Shown here one piece after another: positions 8,131 to 15,698 of a stretch of 64,000 bases of DNA. Position 1 is the stretch's first letter, and each line of letters starts with the position of its first letter. Origin of the DNA: Streptosporangium violaceochromogenes (lineage in GTDB: Bacteria; Actinomycetota; Actinomycetes; Streptosporangiales; Streptosporangiaceae); the NCBI RefSeq assembly GCF_014654615.1, contig NZ_BNBB01000003.1:62001-126000 (forward strand). The letters run 5' to 3'. The notes beneath the pieces are model-generated. The model was not told where the DNA came from. It did not search any database and saw only the letters and a program-made list of their open reading frames with translations. Position numbers and translations under genes: made by a program.

Positions 8131-8991
8131 TCATTTCTGCGAAAGCTCGACGTCGACGAGGTACTCCACGCTGACCGCGCGCAGCTTGCCTGCCACGGCA
8201 AGGGTCTCGTCGAGGCTCAGATCGGCTGAGTCGACCTCGACAAGCCGCCGCTCCACTCCGGCGCACAGCACCATTCTGCCGTTCGCCTCCTTCTTGAACA
8301 GCCACCGATCCGCCGCCAGCCGCTCGCACGACTGAGAGTCCCGTTCCCACATGGCGCACGCCTTGCGTGGATCCCCGCCGCTGCTGATACGGACGAATAC
8401 GTCGGGCTCGCTCCGCCGGTCCTTGGCGTAGTCGAGCGCCAGAACATCGTCGGTGACGGTCCACACGTCGACCAGTGTGCGGCCCGGCACGACGTCAGGA
8501 ACCACCGGCGGAATGGACTTCTTGTAGGAGGCGATCACGTCTTCGCGCAGCCGCCGTTCCCCCGCCTCCGTCCGTCGTTGCTCGATGGTCGCCGTCGTGG
8601 CCACGCACGCGCACACGACCACAGCCGCGATGATCCGGGGCATCGGCGAGGCCGTACTCGACAATCCGGCGGCGCTCGCATAACTCACCACGGCCAGCAC
8701 CGTGAATCCGAGCCAGGCCAGATGGGGACGCGGGCTCGGCACGGCCAGATCCACCGCGTTCTTCAGCACCAGCAGCAGCAAGGGCGCGAGCAGCGCGCTG
8801 CGGACCGGATGCGCGGTCCTCAGTGTTTTGGCAAGCAGCCATCCGACGGGAACGACCAGCAACATGCCCACAGCCACCGCGGGCATGGCCGTGTACGCGT
8901 CTATGTCCTTCTCGTACAACCGGGACACCGGATATCCGAGCCCGAGGCCTACCACCAGCCCCACACCAGCGCCCCGTACAAGATCCCCCAC
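8131..8991 (-). CDS. Hypothetical membrane protein with C-terminal soluble domain
   Basis: 286 residues. The N-terminal half contains about four hydrophobic segments (GVGLVVGLGLGYPVSRL, AVAVGMLLVVPVGWLLA, SALLAPLLLLVLKNAV, IIAAVVVCACVATTAT). The C-terminal half is soluble, with a Cys pair region (KACAMWERDSQSCERL) and an ending LRAVSVEYLVDVELSQK. I recognise no family. The start is a GTG without a good ribosome site, so the N-terminus is uncertain. It converges on the antitoxin-like frame. Confidence 0.6.
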   Translation of the reverse strand: MGDLVRGAGVGLVVGLGLGYPVSRLYEKDIDAYTAMPAVAVGMLLVVPVGWLLAKTLRTAHPVRSALLAPLLLLVLKNAVDLAVPSPRPHLAWLGFTVLAVVSYASAAGLSSTASPMPRIIAAVVVCACVATTATIEQRRTEAGERRLREDVIASYKKSIPPVVPDVVPGRTLVDVWTVTDDVLALDYAKDRRSEPDVFVRISSGGDPRKACAMWERDSQSCERLAADRWLFKKEANGRMVLCAGVERRLVEVDSADLSLDETLAVAGKLRAVSVEYLVDVELSQK

Positions 8992-9473
8992 GAGCCCACG
9001 ATGACATCAGCCGATGCAGGGCACAACCGAACCGCTCAAACAGTGCTAATCCGCATGCACATCGGGGGATCAGCCACCCTGTGACGATCGCCGGCCGCAT
9101 TGGGACGCCGCGTGACCGGGCGAGCGGAAGTACGGCTCTGGAGGTGTGAGTACTGGCCCTGCTGCGATTGAAGCGTCGACTGGAACAATCTCTGTGAGCC
9201 TCTGTGAGCCGCGTTATCGCCGAGTGAAGTGAACTACGCCGGCACCCACGGCAGGCGGGAGGATCGGATTCCACCCCAACCACCCGCGGCCCTCGTGGTG
9301 CGACGTCGATCATCCCGGAGCCGGGTGCCCCCGCCGGAGGCACCCGGTTGACGCCGGGCGAGATTCCAGATCGGCGCCCACGCCGCACGCCCGGACGGCG
9401 GGCGGTGGGAGGGCCGTGCGGCGGCGCGCCGCGGTGCGAAACCACCGCCGGCCCTTCATCTCACCCCTTGCTT
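8992..9473. other. Intergenic, no gene recognised
   Basis: No frame has protein-like composition. A short direct repeat TGTGAGCC occurs twice near 9193-9210. The right end leads into the dyad operator described next. Confidence 0.45.
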
Positions 9474-9515
9474 AATCTATCGAGATTCGATAGATTATCA
9501 CCGTAGATCGATAGA
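9474..9515 (+). promoter_or_regulatory. Dyad operator upstream of the DUF2975-XRE operon
   Basis: A perfect 10-bp inverted repeat, AATCTATCGA (9474-9483) and TCGATAGATT (9487-9496), is separated by GAT. A further TAGATCGATAGA lies at 9504-9515. The shared core is TATCGA/TCGATA. It sits just upstream of the ATG at 9526, where the XRE repressor encoded second in the operon would be expected to bind its own promoter. Confidence 0.7.
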
Positions 9516-9525
9516 AGGGTGGGGT

Positions 9526-10017
9526 ATGGGAAAGCTGACAGTGCGTGCGCTTCGCGCCGTACTCGTGGTGCTGCTCGCCGGCACCGTGTTCGTACAGGCA
9601 TTGATGGTGTGGGTGTTGGTCAGCGGGAGCGACCCGGAGGACGGGTCGCTCCCGCTGACCCCGATGCGCGTGATCACGATCCTGGGCATGGTGTCGGCCC
9701 AGGTCGCCCTGGTCGGCGTATGGCGGCTGGTGACGATGGTCCGACGCAGAACCGTGTTCTCTTCCGCCGCCTTCCGGTACGTGGACGCCGTGATCGGCGC
9801 GATCGTGGCGGCTGCCCTCCTGTGGTTCGCGGTCACGATCCTCAACGCGCCGGGGCAGCAGGCCGACCCGGGCGTCACCGTCATCATGGGCGGCATCGGC
9901 CTGGCCATCCTGGGGGTCGCGCTCATTGTGCTCGTGCTGCGGATGCTGCTCGCCCAGGCCGTCGCGCGCGACGTCGAAGCGACACAGATGCAGGCCGAGC
10001 TGGACGAGGTGATCTGA
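9526..10017 (+). CDS. DUF2975-family membrane protein
   Basis: The 163-residue protein has four hydrophobic helices (near residues 9-31, 47-66, 84-107 and 119-143) and the layout of DUF2975 proteins. The short charged tail (DVEATQMQAELDEVI) is typical of this family. It overlaps the next gene, a small XRE regulator, by ATGA-type coupling. DUF2975 genes are regularly paired with YozG-like regulators of about 70-80 residues. The role is unknown; it may be a membrane sensor or a target of the regulator. The operator at 9474-9515 probably controls the operon. Confidence 0.8.
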   Translation: MGKLTVRALRAVLVVLLAGTVFVQALMVWVLVSGSDPEDGSLPLTPMRVITILGMVSAQVALVGVWRLVTMVRRRTVFSSAAFRYVDAVIGAIVAAALLWFAVTILNAPGQQADPGVTVIMGGIGLAILGVALIVLVLRMLLAQAVARDVEATQMQAELDEVI

Positions 10018-10268
10018 TGCCGATCGTCGTCGACATCGACGTGATGCTGGCCAGGCGGAAGATGTCCGTGGGCGACCTCGCGGACCGCGTCGGGATCACA
10101 CCCGCCAACCTGGCGGTACTCAAGAACGGCCGCGCCAAGGCGGTGCGCTTCACGACACTCGCCGCGCTCTGCGAGGCACTCAACTGCCAGCCGGGCGACC
10201 TGCTGCGCTGGGAGGTCGAAGACGCCGCGAGCGGACGACGTGCCCACAGCGGGCGCGAAAACGCCTGA
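10017..10268 (+). CDS. YozG-like XRE/Cro family regulator
   Basis: An 83-residue protein that is almost entirely one HTH: DIDVMLARRKMSVGDLADRV, then GITPANLAVLKNGRAKAVRF, then TTLAALCEALNCQPGDLLRW. The CxxLNCQPGDLL ending is diagnostic of the YozG-like subgroup partnered with DUF2975. Its start overlaps the stop of the membrane protein gene. It is the natural candidate to bind the TATCGA-containing dyads upstream of the operon. Confidence 0.88.
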   Translation: MPIVVDIDVMLARRKMSVGDLADRVGITPANLAVLKNGRAKAVRFTTLAALCEALNCQPGDLLRWEVEDAASGRRAHSGRENA

Positions 10269-10348
10269 CACCACCGGCCCGGCACGGCACGTCGACCGCA
10301 TGGACGTGGATCGCCGCTCGCCGCGGCACCGTCCCGACCTCGTAGGGA

Positions 10349-10525
10349 CTGGTCGTCGCGGGGCCGGATGACGGGGCGCCGCGGAACACCACCTTCAACC
10401 GACGCGTCTGAGCTCGGGCGCTCCAGGGCGCGGACCTTCCGAAGATCCACTTCCACGACCCGCGGCACACCGGCAGCACCCTCGCGGCGAACGCCGGGGC
10501 GCCCGCTCCCCCTACGGATTCATGA
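10349..10525 (+). pseudogene. Tyrosine integrase remnant with HxxR motif and nonsense codon
   Basis: In one frame the DNA reads LVVAGPDDGAPRNTTFNRRV, then TGA at 10409-10411, then ARALQGADLPKIHFHDPRHT and GSTLAANAGA before a stop. This is the catalytic part of a phage-type tyrosine recombinase: HDPRHTG is the box II His-x-x-Arg. The second integrase fragment at 13466 has TGG (Trp) at the position of the stop here, so one base change explains the nonsense codon. The N-terminal domains and the catalytic Tyr region are missing. Near-identical DNA in the two fragments (10355-10410 and 13634-13690) shows they came from related integrases. Confidence 0.8.
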
Positions 10526-10862
10526 GCCGAACGTGGAACTCAGGCCCCCTGAGCATGAGGATCCGCGAAACGACATGCTGCGTACGCAAGATCACGGCCA
10601 CTCGATACGAATGAGATACACCCATTCGGCGGCGCCCTTCCGGGTCTCTCACCGAGTCGCAGGCGGAGATCCACCAGCGGTGGACGAAGGTGTTCAGCGC
10701 ACCGAGGTCCAAACTCACGCGAACTTCGTCGAGCACCGCCTTAAGCCCCACGTCGAACACCTCGCGATCCTGCGGCACCACCAGGGCGGCGCGGATGGCC
10801 CGTAGGTTCTTCTCAGGCATCGGAGAAGGGGACGGCACGACGTCCTGCGGCTGCGCGGTCAT
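10512..10862 (-). CDS. DUF6247-like protein with aberrant C-terminus
   Basis: 116 residues. The segment EKNLRAIRAALVVPQDREVF through VHRWWISACDSVRDPEGRRRM matches the small actinomycete family DUF6247, often found next to RelE/ParE-type toxins. After RRRM the sequence becomes SHSYRVAVILRTQHVVSRI, which does not fit the family and may be the result of a deletion or fusion with a toxin gene. The start at 10862 is chosen because GGAGAGGAGG lies just upstream. Its 3' end overlaps the integrase remnant on the other strand. Confidence 0.55.
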   Translation of the reverse strand: MTAQPQDVVPSPSPMPEKNLRAIRAALVVPQDREVFDVGLKAVLDEVRVSLDLGALNTFVHRWWISACDSVRDPEGRRRMGVSHSYRVAVILRTQHVVSRILMLRGPEFHVRLMNP

Positions 10863-11123
10863 GCTGGGCCTCCTCTCCTTGCTCGCGGAGCCCACAGACT
10901 CCCGCCAGGACGGTTCGATCAGTCTTTCGCGCGCCGTTTGCGGGTGTCGCGCGCCGGAAGGCCGGGGCTGGCCCCTGTGGATATGTCTGTTGTCGAGCAG
11001 CGGTATCGGGCGGTGCCGGCAGTGCCGCCGACGGCGTGTGAAAACACAACCCGAAGTTTCAGCCCGCGTGGACCGAACCTTTCGACAGGTCACCGGAGTC
11101 GGTAACGGTCGAGAGGAGTCGCC

Positions 11124-11645
11124 TTGGATCGCAATGACAGCTTCCGCGAGTTCGTCGCCGGCCATCAGCAGGCGCTGATGCGCACCGCGTACCTGCTCAC
11201 GGGAGACGCCCACCAGGCCGAGGACCTGCTGCAGAGCGTCCTGCTTAAAGTGCTCGGACGCTGGTCCAGGCTCTCACGCGTCGAGCATCCCGAGGCATAC
11301 GCCCGTAAGGCGCTGGTCAACCAGCACATCTCCTGGCGGCAACGCCGTGTCAGGAGCGAGTTCCCAACCGCCGAACCACCCGACCGGCTGTACTCCAGCG
11401 AGGACTCCACCGTTGTACGGCTCGTCATGCTCCGGGCTCTTATGCGGCTGCCGCCCCGGCAGCGCGCGGTGATCGTGCTGCGCTACTACGAGGACCGGAC
11501 CGAACGCGAGACCGCCGAGCTGATGAACTGCTCGATCGGCACGGTGAAGAGCCAGGCTCACTACGCGCTGGCCCGCTTACGCGAACTGGCGCCCGAACTC
11601 GCGCCGAAGCTCGCCGATATCGAAGCCGAGGAGGCATACCGATGA
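11124..11645 (+). CDS. SigE-family RNA polymerase sigma factor
   Basis: A 173-residue ECF sigma factor. Region 2 has FVAGHQQALMRTAYLLTGDA and HQAEDLLQSVLLKVLGRW; region 4 has LPPRQRAVIVLRYYEDRTER and the recognition helix MNCSIGTVKSQAHYALARL. The NCSxGTVKSQ form is typical of the SigE family (TIGR02983) of actinomycetes. The start is the TTG at 11124, supported by GAGAGGAG six bases upstream. The stop overlaps the next gene (ATGA), which encodes a membrane-anchored partner, so the pair is likely a sigma factor and its modulator. Confidence 0.9.
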   Translation: MDRNDSFREFVAGHQQALMRTAYLLTGDAHQAEDLLQSVLLKVLGRWSRLSRVEHPEAYARKALVNQHISWRQRRVRSEFPTAEPPDRLYSSEDSTVVRLVMLRALMRLPPRQRAVIVLRYYEDRTERETAELMNCSIGTVKSQAHYALARLRELAPELAPKLADIEAEEAYR

Positions 11646-12838
11646 CCTGGCTACGGAATGTGCTCGTCGACCTGGCCGATGACTCCCCACAGGTGGACCT
11701 GGCCGAGCGCACGATCGCGGCGCATCACCGCAGGCGGCGTACTGTGATCTCTTACCTCGCGGCGGCCATGGTCGTGGTCGTCTCTCTTGGTGTGACGGCC
11801 GCCGTCCGTCTGCTGCCGGACGGGCCGCAGGAGGCCGCTTCCGTAGGCGATCTGCCGGCGCGTGGGGCGGGACCGTTGAGTCACGCGTACAAGACCTTCT
11901 GCAAGCCCGTCAGCGGGAAGGCACCCGCGGGCTGCCGGGACGGGGGATGGCGGGTGGTCACCCGGAGCGGCAAGACCTATCACGTGCCGGAGGCGCTGCC
12001 CAGCCTCGCCCCCGGCCGCACCGGCCTGCGCGACAGCCCGCTGGCGATCAGCCGGGACGGCTGGAAGATCGCTTACTACAGCGCCAAGGAAGGCACCTTC
12101 CAGGTCCGCGACCTGGCCTCGGGTCAGAAGACGACGGCTGCGACGAAAGTGCCGAAGACACAGCTGGGCAGTATCTCGCGTCTGATGCTGTCGGACGACG
12201 GGCGGTTCGTGGCCTTCAGCAAGGTCCCGGATTTCAAGGATCCTGCGTTAATTGTCGACATGCGTGACGGGAACGTCCGCGAGTTGCCGAACCGGTGGGT
12301 CCCCATCGGCCTGTCACAGGACGGCGCTACCATCACGCTCGCGGAATACTCCCCCAGATCACGGCTGCGGACGATCTCGCACCTGTGGTCGAGTTCCTCA
12401 AAGGGCGACACCACGTCGGTTATCCTGCCGGTGGACTACCGCTTCAGCCCGCTCGCCCCCGACGGGAAGACCGTCGCGGTGATCGAGGACCGCAGCACCG
12501 CCGAAAAGCCGTGCCGTCACGGCAACCTCGCCCTCATGGACACGCTCACGGGTGAGAAGCGGAAGACGACCGTCATCAGCGGCCTGCCCTCTGATGTCTC
12601 CCAGATCTCGCTGCGCACTTGGCTCAGCGGTGAGAAGGTCACGGCCCTTACCATGTCCGTGCGGTGCAGGCCGGCGTCCGAGGTGCCGGACGACGAGCCC
12701 GCGGTGATCGACCCGCCGTACCAAACCATGACCGCCTACGCGGTGAATGTCAGGACCGGTAAGGCCAGGAAGCTCGCCACATATAGAGCGCAGGACTTCT
12801 TCGGGATCGTCATGCCTGGGCCTCCCGGGGCGCTGTGA
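11642..12838 (+). CDS. Membrane-anchored TolB/WD40-like protein, probable sigma-factor partner
   Basis: 398 residues. An N-terminal cytosolic stretch of about 35 residues (LVDLADDSPQVDLAERTIAA) is followed by one membrane helix (ISYLAAAMVVVVSLGVTAAV) and a large extracellular domain with repeated beta-propeller-like blades (AISRDGWKIAYYSAKEG, LSDDGRFVAFSKV, LSQDGATITLAEYS, LAPDGKTVAVIED). This architecture accompanies SigE-family sigma genes in actinomycetes. It overlaps the sigma gene by 4 bp. No zinc-binding HxxxCxxC anti-sigma motif is seen, so an anti-sigma role is inferred from position only. Confidence 0.75.
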   Translation: MTWLRNVLVDLADDSPQVDLAERTIAAHHRRRRTVISYLAAAMVVVVSLGVTAAVRLLPDGPQEAASVGDLPARGAGPLSHAYKTFCKPVSGKAPAGCRDGGWRVVTRSGKTYHVPEALPSLAPGRTGLRDSPLAISRDGWKIAYYSAKEGTFQVRDLASGQKTTAATKVPKTQLGSISRLMLSDDGRFVAFSKVPDFKDPALIVDMRDGNVRELPNRWVPIGLSQDGATITLAEYSPRSRLRTISHLWSSSSKGDTTSVILPVDYRFSPLAPDGKTVAVIEDRSTAEKPCRHGNLALMDTLTGEKRKTTVISGLPSDVSQISLRTWLSGEKVTALTMSVRCRPASEVPDDEPAVIDPPYQTMTAYAVNVRTGKARKLATYRAQDFFGIVMPGPPGAL

Positions 12839-12893
12839 CCTCAGGTCTCAGCCTGCGGCGATCACCCGCCCTGGGCGGGCCCGAACATCCACG

Positions 12894-13406
12894 TCACCGC
12901 TGAGATCGCCTGTCGCTTATGTCGTGGGACAGAACCGCCAGGCGTCTCATGGGATGAGACATACTCTGCGGCACTCCGAGTAGACGGGTGCCGTCGTGGT
13001 GGCGTACGGCCGGCACCTGATCGCTTCGCACGGCGTCCAGGACGCGGATGGCGAACGCCTCGGAGGCGAGGGATGAGACCTCGTCCACGGTGACCCAGCG
13101 GAAGGCGCGGGTTTCGCCGGTCTCGGTGAGGTGGCCGCCGATGACCTTGCAGCGGAAGACCAGGGCGACAATGCCGCGGGTCATGTTCTTGTAGACGCCG
13201 GTCAGCATGACGGGCTCGACGGTCAGGCCGGTCTCCTCGTGGATCTCGCGGAGGAGACCGGTGATGACGTCCTCGTCGCGTTCGAGGACTCCGCCGGGTG
13301 CCTCCCAGCGGCCGTTGTCGCGGCGCTGGGTGAGGAGTGCGCGGCCCTGGTCGTCGACGATCACGCCCGCCACGCTGACGGAGTGCTGCGCGTTGTGGTG
13401 ATCCAT
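12894..13406 (-). CDS. NUDIX hydrolase
   Basis: The 170-residue protein carries a complete NUDIX box, GGVLERDEDVITGLLREIHE plus ETGL, giving the Mg-binding GX5EX7REUXEEXGU helix that hydrolyses nucleoside diphosphate derivatives. The opening SVSVAGVIVDDQGRALLTQR is the usual first strand. The start at 13406 (MDHHNAQ) is fixed by GGAGGA upstream. After VRHHDGTRLL, where many homologues end, the frame continues 26 residues into sequence around a mobile-element-like inverted repeat, so the tail may be an acquired extension. Confidence 0.85.
   Translation of the reverse strand: MDHHNAQHSVSVAGVIVDDQGRALLTQRRDNGRWEAPGGVLERDEDVITGLLREIHEETGLTVEPVMLTGVYKNMTRGIVALVFRCKVIGGHLTETGETRAFRWVTVDEVSSLASEAFAIRVLDAVRSDQVPAVRHHDGTRLLGVPQSMSHPMRRLAVLSHDISDRRSQR
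12944..12960. repeat. Inverted repeat GTCTCAT-GGG-ATGAGAC
   Basis: Perfect 7-bp arms with a 3-base centre, inside the 3' end of the Nudix frame, followed within 30 bp by TGTCGTGGGACA-like sequence on the left. The pattern recalls insertion-sequence ends, but no transposase remains. Confidence 0.4.
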
Positions 13407-13465
13407 CGAATGTCCTCCGGGGGCGCTGATCGCTGTTCTCGATCTGCGGTACATACACCGGAACC

Positions 13466-13705
13466 GTGCGCGTCGAACATCGGTTGATGCAGCTCACCGG
13501 TAGGGGGCTCGTCTTCGCCGATCTGAAGTCGAGCGCGGGGAAGCGGACGATGGTGGTCCCCGAGCTGATCATCGAGGATCTGCGGGCGCACATGAGGGAC
13601 TTCACCCAGGACGGTGACAAGGGTCTGGTCTTCGCGGGGCCGGATGACGGGGCACTGCGGAACACCAACTTCAACCGGCGCGTCTGGGTGTCTTACTTCG
13701 GCTGA
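13466..13705 (+). pseudogene. Tyrosine integrase fragment next to tRNA-Ala
   Basis: A frame reading LTGRGLVFADLKSSAGKRTM, VVPELIIEDLRAHM, KGLVFAGPDDGALRNTNF and NRRVW is the central part of a phage-type tyrosine recombinase, just ahead of where the HxxR box should be. The frame then ends VSYFG at a stop, so both the arm-binding domain and the catalytic C-terminus are absent. It lies 64 bp from the tRNA-Ala 3' end, the usual position of an integrase relative to its attachment site. It shares a long near-identical DNA block with the remnant at 10349. Confidence 0.8.
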
Positions 13706-13726
13706 TGCTTGACTGTACGAACGCGA

Positions 13727-13760
13727 AAAGGCCACTTCTCGATCATGGAAGGTGGCCTTT
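13727..13760 (-). terminator. Rho-independent terminator of tRNA-Ala
   Basis: Stem AAAGGCCAC (13727-13735) with GTGGCCTTT (13752-13760); the minus-strand transcript ends in four U residues. The same structure is present, mutated, at 2126-2160. Confidence 0.8.
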
Positions 13761-13769
13761 GACGTGGGG

Positions 13770-13842
13770 TGGAGCCTAGGAGATTCGAACTCCTGACATC
13801 CTGCTTGCAAAGCAGGCGCTCTGCCAACTGAGCTAAGGCCCC
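13770..13842 (-). tRNA. tRNA-Ala (anticodon TGC)
   Basis: The minus strand folds as a 73-nt cloverleaf: acceptor GGGGCCT with AGGCTCC plus discriminator A, D-arm TAGCTCAGTTGGCAGAGC, anticodon loop CTTTGCAAG (TGC), T-arm containing GTTCGAAT. CCA is not encoded. Its 3' end appears to be the attachment site of an old integrative element. Confidence 0.97.
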
Positions 13843-14159
13843 GCGATCAAGCCGCTGACCTGGGTGAAAACGTGGGTCTGCGGCGCGCTTCAGTCGTACA
13901 CCGTAGCAACAGGAGCCCGTCCCGCGCCACTTGGCTTCCTGTCGCGGGGATGGCGAGGGTGTGGGGTGGACAGGTGTCCCCTGCCCCGTCACACGGTTTA
14001 GCTCGCCTTGTTTTATGTGGAAATTTCCGAATATGGCGGCGCGAGAAGGGCAGACTCGTCGGCCGGATTCTCTCCGGTGCACCTCGAACGACGGCCCCTG
14101 ACCGGCGACGCCTTGTGAATTCTCGGTCCTTGGCGGCTCCGGCCAGGTTCCCGCCCGGG
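13843..14159. other. Intergenic upstream of tRNA-Ala, no gene recognised
   Basis: This 317-bp stretch must contain the tRNA-Ala promoter on the minus strand. I see no coding frame with protein-like sequence, and the convergent serine hydrolase ends at 14160. Confidence 0.5.
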
Positions 14160-15620
14160 TCAGCTCTCCGCCGTGGCCGGCTGTACCGGTGCGGGGGCCG
14201 CCTGACCGGCGCGGCGGAAGCACCAGAGGCGACGGCCGAGCGCGACCGCCCCGAGCACGCAGCAGGAGAGGCAGAAGAGCGCCAGCAGCGGCATCAGCCA
14301 GGCGGTGACGATCCAGTACTGGAAGTTGAACTCTCCCCAGATCGGTGTCGGCAGCACCACGCCCAGCACCGTCACCAGGGCCAGGGGCACGAGCCGCAGA
14401 ACCAGCCTCGGCCGGCGCGCCGCGCGACGTCGCAAGGCCCAGCGGCGCGCTCGGACGGCCACGGTGACCAACAGTGCGCCCATCCCCACCGTGAGCCCGA
14501 GCAGGACCGCGTTCACGACGGTGAGCGGGTTGCTCATCGGCGTCGCCGGTGCCCCGATCCGTTCGGCGAGAAGATTGGTCGAGAGCAGGCTGGGATCACC
14601 GCCGCTGTTGGTGAGGACGAGGGCGGCCACACCGGTCTTGGGCGAGAAGACCATGTCCCCGGTCCACGTCGCCAGTGTTCCGCCGTGGCCGATCACCGAC
14701 GGCGGGGCGCCCTCCGTGACGGGGCGGGACTGCCAGCCGAGGGCGTGGTCGCCGGCCTTCGGCTGGACGGTGTGCAGCTCGGCCAGGGAGCCGGCACTCA
14801 GCAGGCCCGCCCCGAAGGTTCCCTGGTTGAACCGCAGCCACCGCACCATGTCGTCGAGGGTCGAGATCACCCCGCCGTTGCCGACGCACATCCCCGGCAT
14901 CTCCGGTGCCGCGACGGCGACCCCGAGAACGACCTCGTACCCGGACGGCAGGCCCTCGGCACGATCGGAACACCCCGGCGTCGAACCGGTGCCGGTCATG
15001 CCCAGCGGCGTGAACAGCTCGGTGTGAAGGAAGGCGTCGAAGGACTTCCCCGACACCACCTCGACGATCCTCGCCGCGATCGAGTAGTTGGTGTTGTGGT
15101 ACTCCGAACGGGTGCCCGGATCGGCGGCCAGGGTCTTGTCGGCCAGCCCGGCCACGACTTCCCGCGCAGTGCGCGGAGGCGGGAACACGTACTCGTTGTT
15201 CGTGCTGATCGACAGCCCCGAGGTATGGCTGAGAATCTGGCGCACGGTGATCCCGGTGAAGCGCGGATCGGCCATCCTGAAGTCGGGCAGGAACTTGACG
15301 ACCGGGTCGTCGAGGGAGACGCGGTCACGGTCGACCAGCAGCATGATCGCCGTCGCCGTCATCGACTTGCTCATCGACGCGATCCGGAACCGGGTCCGCG
15401 CCGTCACCGCGTTGCCGTCCCCGTCCCGGCCGCGGACGATCGTCTCGACCGACGACCCGTCGATCACGGCCGCCGCGACACCCGGCGTACCGTAGACGGA
15501 GCGGTAGTCGTCGACCAGCCGTTCGCCGGTGGCATGGGCCGGCGCCGTCCAGCCGAGCAGCGCGGCGACGAGCACGAGGAGAAAGGTCACACGGGGAAAG
15601 CACAGACGTGGGAAACGCAC
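14160..15620 (-). CDS. Serine hydrolase (class C beta-lactamase fold) with C-terminal membrane domain
   Basis: A 486-residue protein. Signal segment (MRFPRLCFPRVTFLLVLVAA, cleavage after PAHA), then an extracellular beta-lactamase/transpeptidase-like domain with catalytic SxxK (ASMSKSMT), the second motif YHN (SEYHNTNYS) and an HGG triad (VIGHGGTLATW). Three to four membrane helices follow from about residue 365 (TVVNAVLLGLTVGMGALLVT, LVLRLVPLALVTVLGVVLP, IVTAWLMPLLALFCLSCCV). Such proteins are D-aminopeptidase or esterase relatives rather than true beta-lactamases. The GTG at 15620 places the signal peptide at the very N-terminus; a GTG-ATG pair at 15659 is an alternative. Confidence 0.85.
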   Translation of the reverse strand: MRFPRLCFPRVTFLLVLVAALLGWTAPAHATGERLVDDYRSVYGTPGVAAAVIDGSSVETIVRGRDGDGNAVTARTRFRIASMSKSMTATAIMLLVDRDRVSLDDPVVKFLPDFRMADPRFTGITVRQILSHTSGLSISTNNEYVFPPPRTAREVVAGLADKTLAADPGTRSEYHNTNYSIAARIVEVVSGKSFDAFLHTELFTPLGMTGTGSTPGCSDRAEGLPSGYEVVLGVAVAAPEMPGMCVGNGGVISTLDDMVRWLRFNQGTFGAGLLSAGSLAELHTVQPKAGDHALGWQSRPVTEGAPPSVIGHGGTLATWTGDMVFSPKTGVAALVLTNSGGDPSLLSTNLLAERIGAPATPMSNPLTVVNAVLLGLTVGMGALLVTVAVRARRWALRRRAARRPRLVLRLVPLALVTVLGVVLPTPIWGEFNFQYWIVTAWLMPLLALFCLSCCVLGAVALGRRLWCFRRAGQAAPAPVQPATAES

Positions 15621-15698
15621 GATGTCGAACCTAGGCCGGGCGTCACCGGCCGGCATCACCCTAAGGGGTGAGACGGCACCCCCCGGTGGGAGGGAATC

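Noticed and set aside
12862..13674. 270-codon minus frame over the Nudix gene
   Set aside because: It begins in the integrase fragment and reads the Nudix gene in the wrong frame; no independent support.
14160..15659. True class C beta-lactamase
   Set aside because: The SxxK motif is present, but the second motif is YHN, and the C-terminal membrane helices fit serine hydrolases of unknown role better than secreted AmpC.
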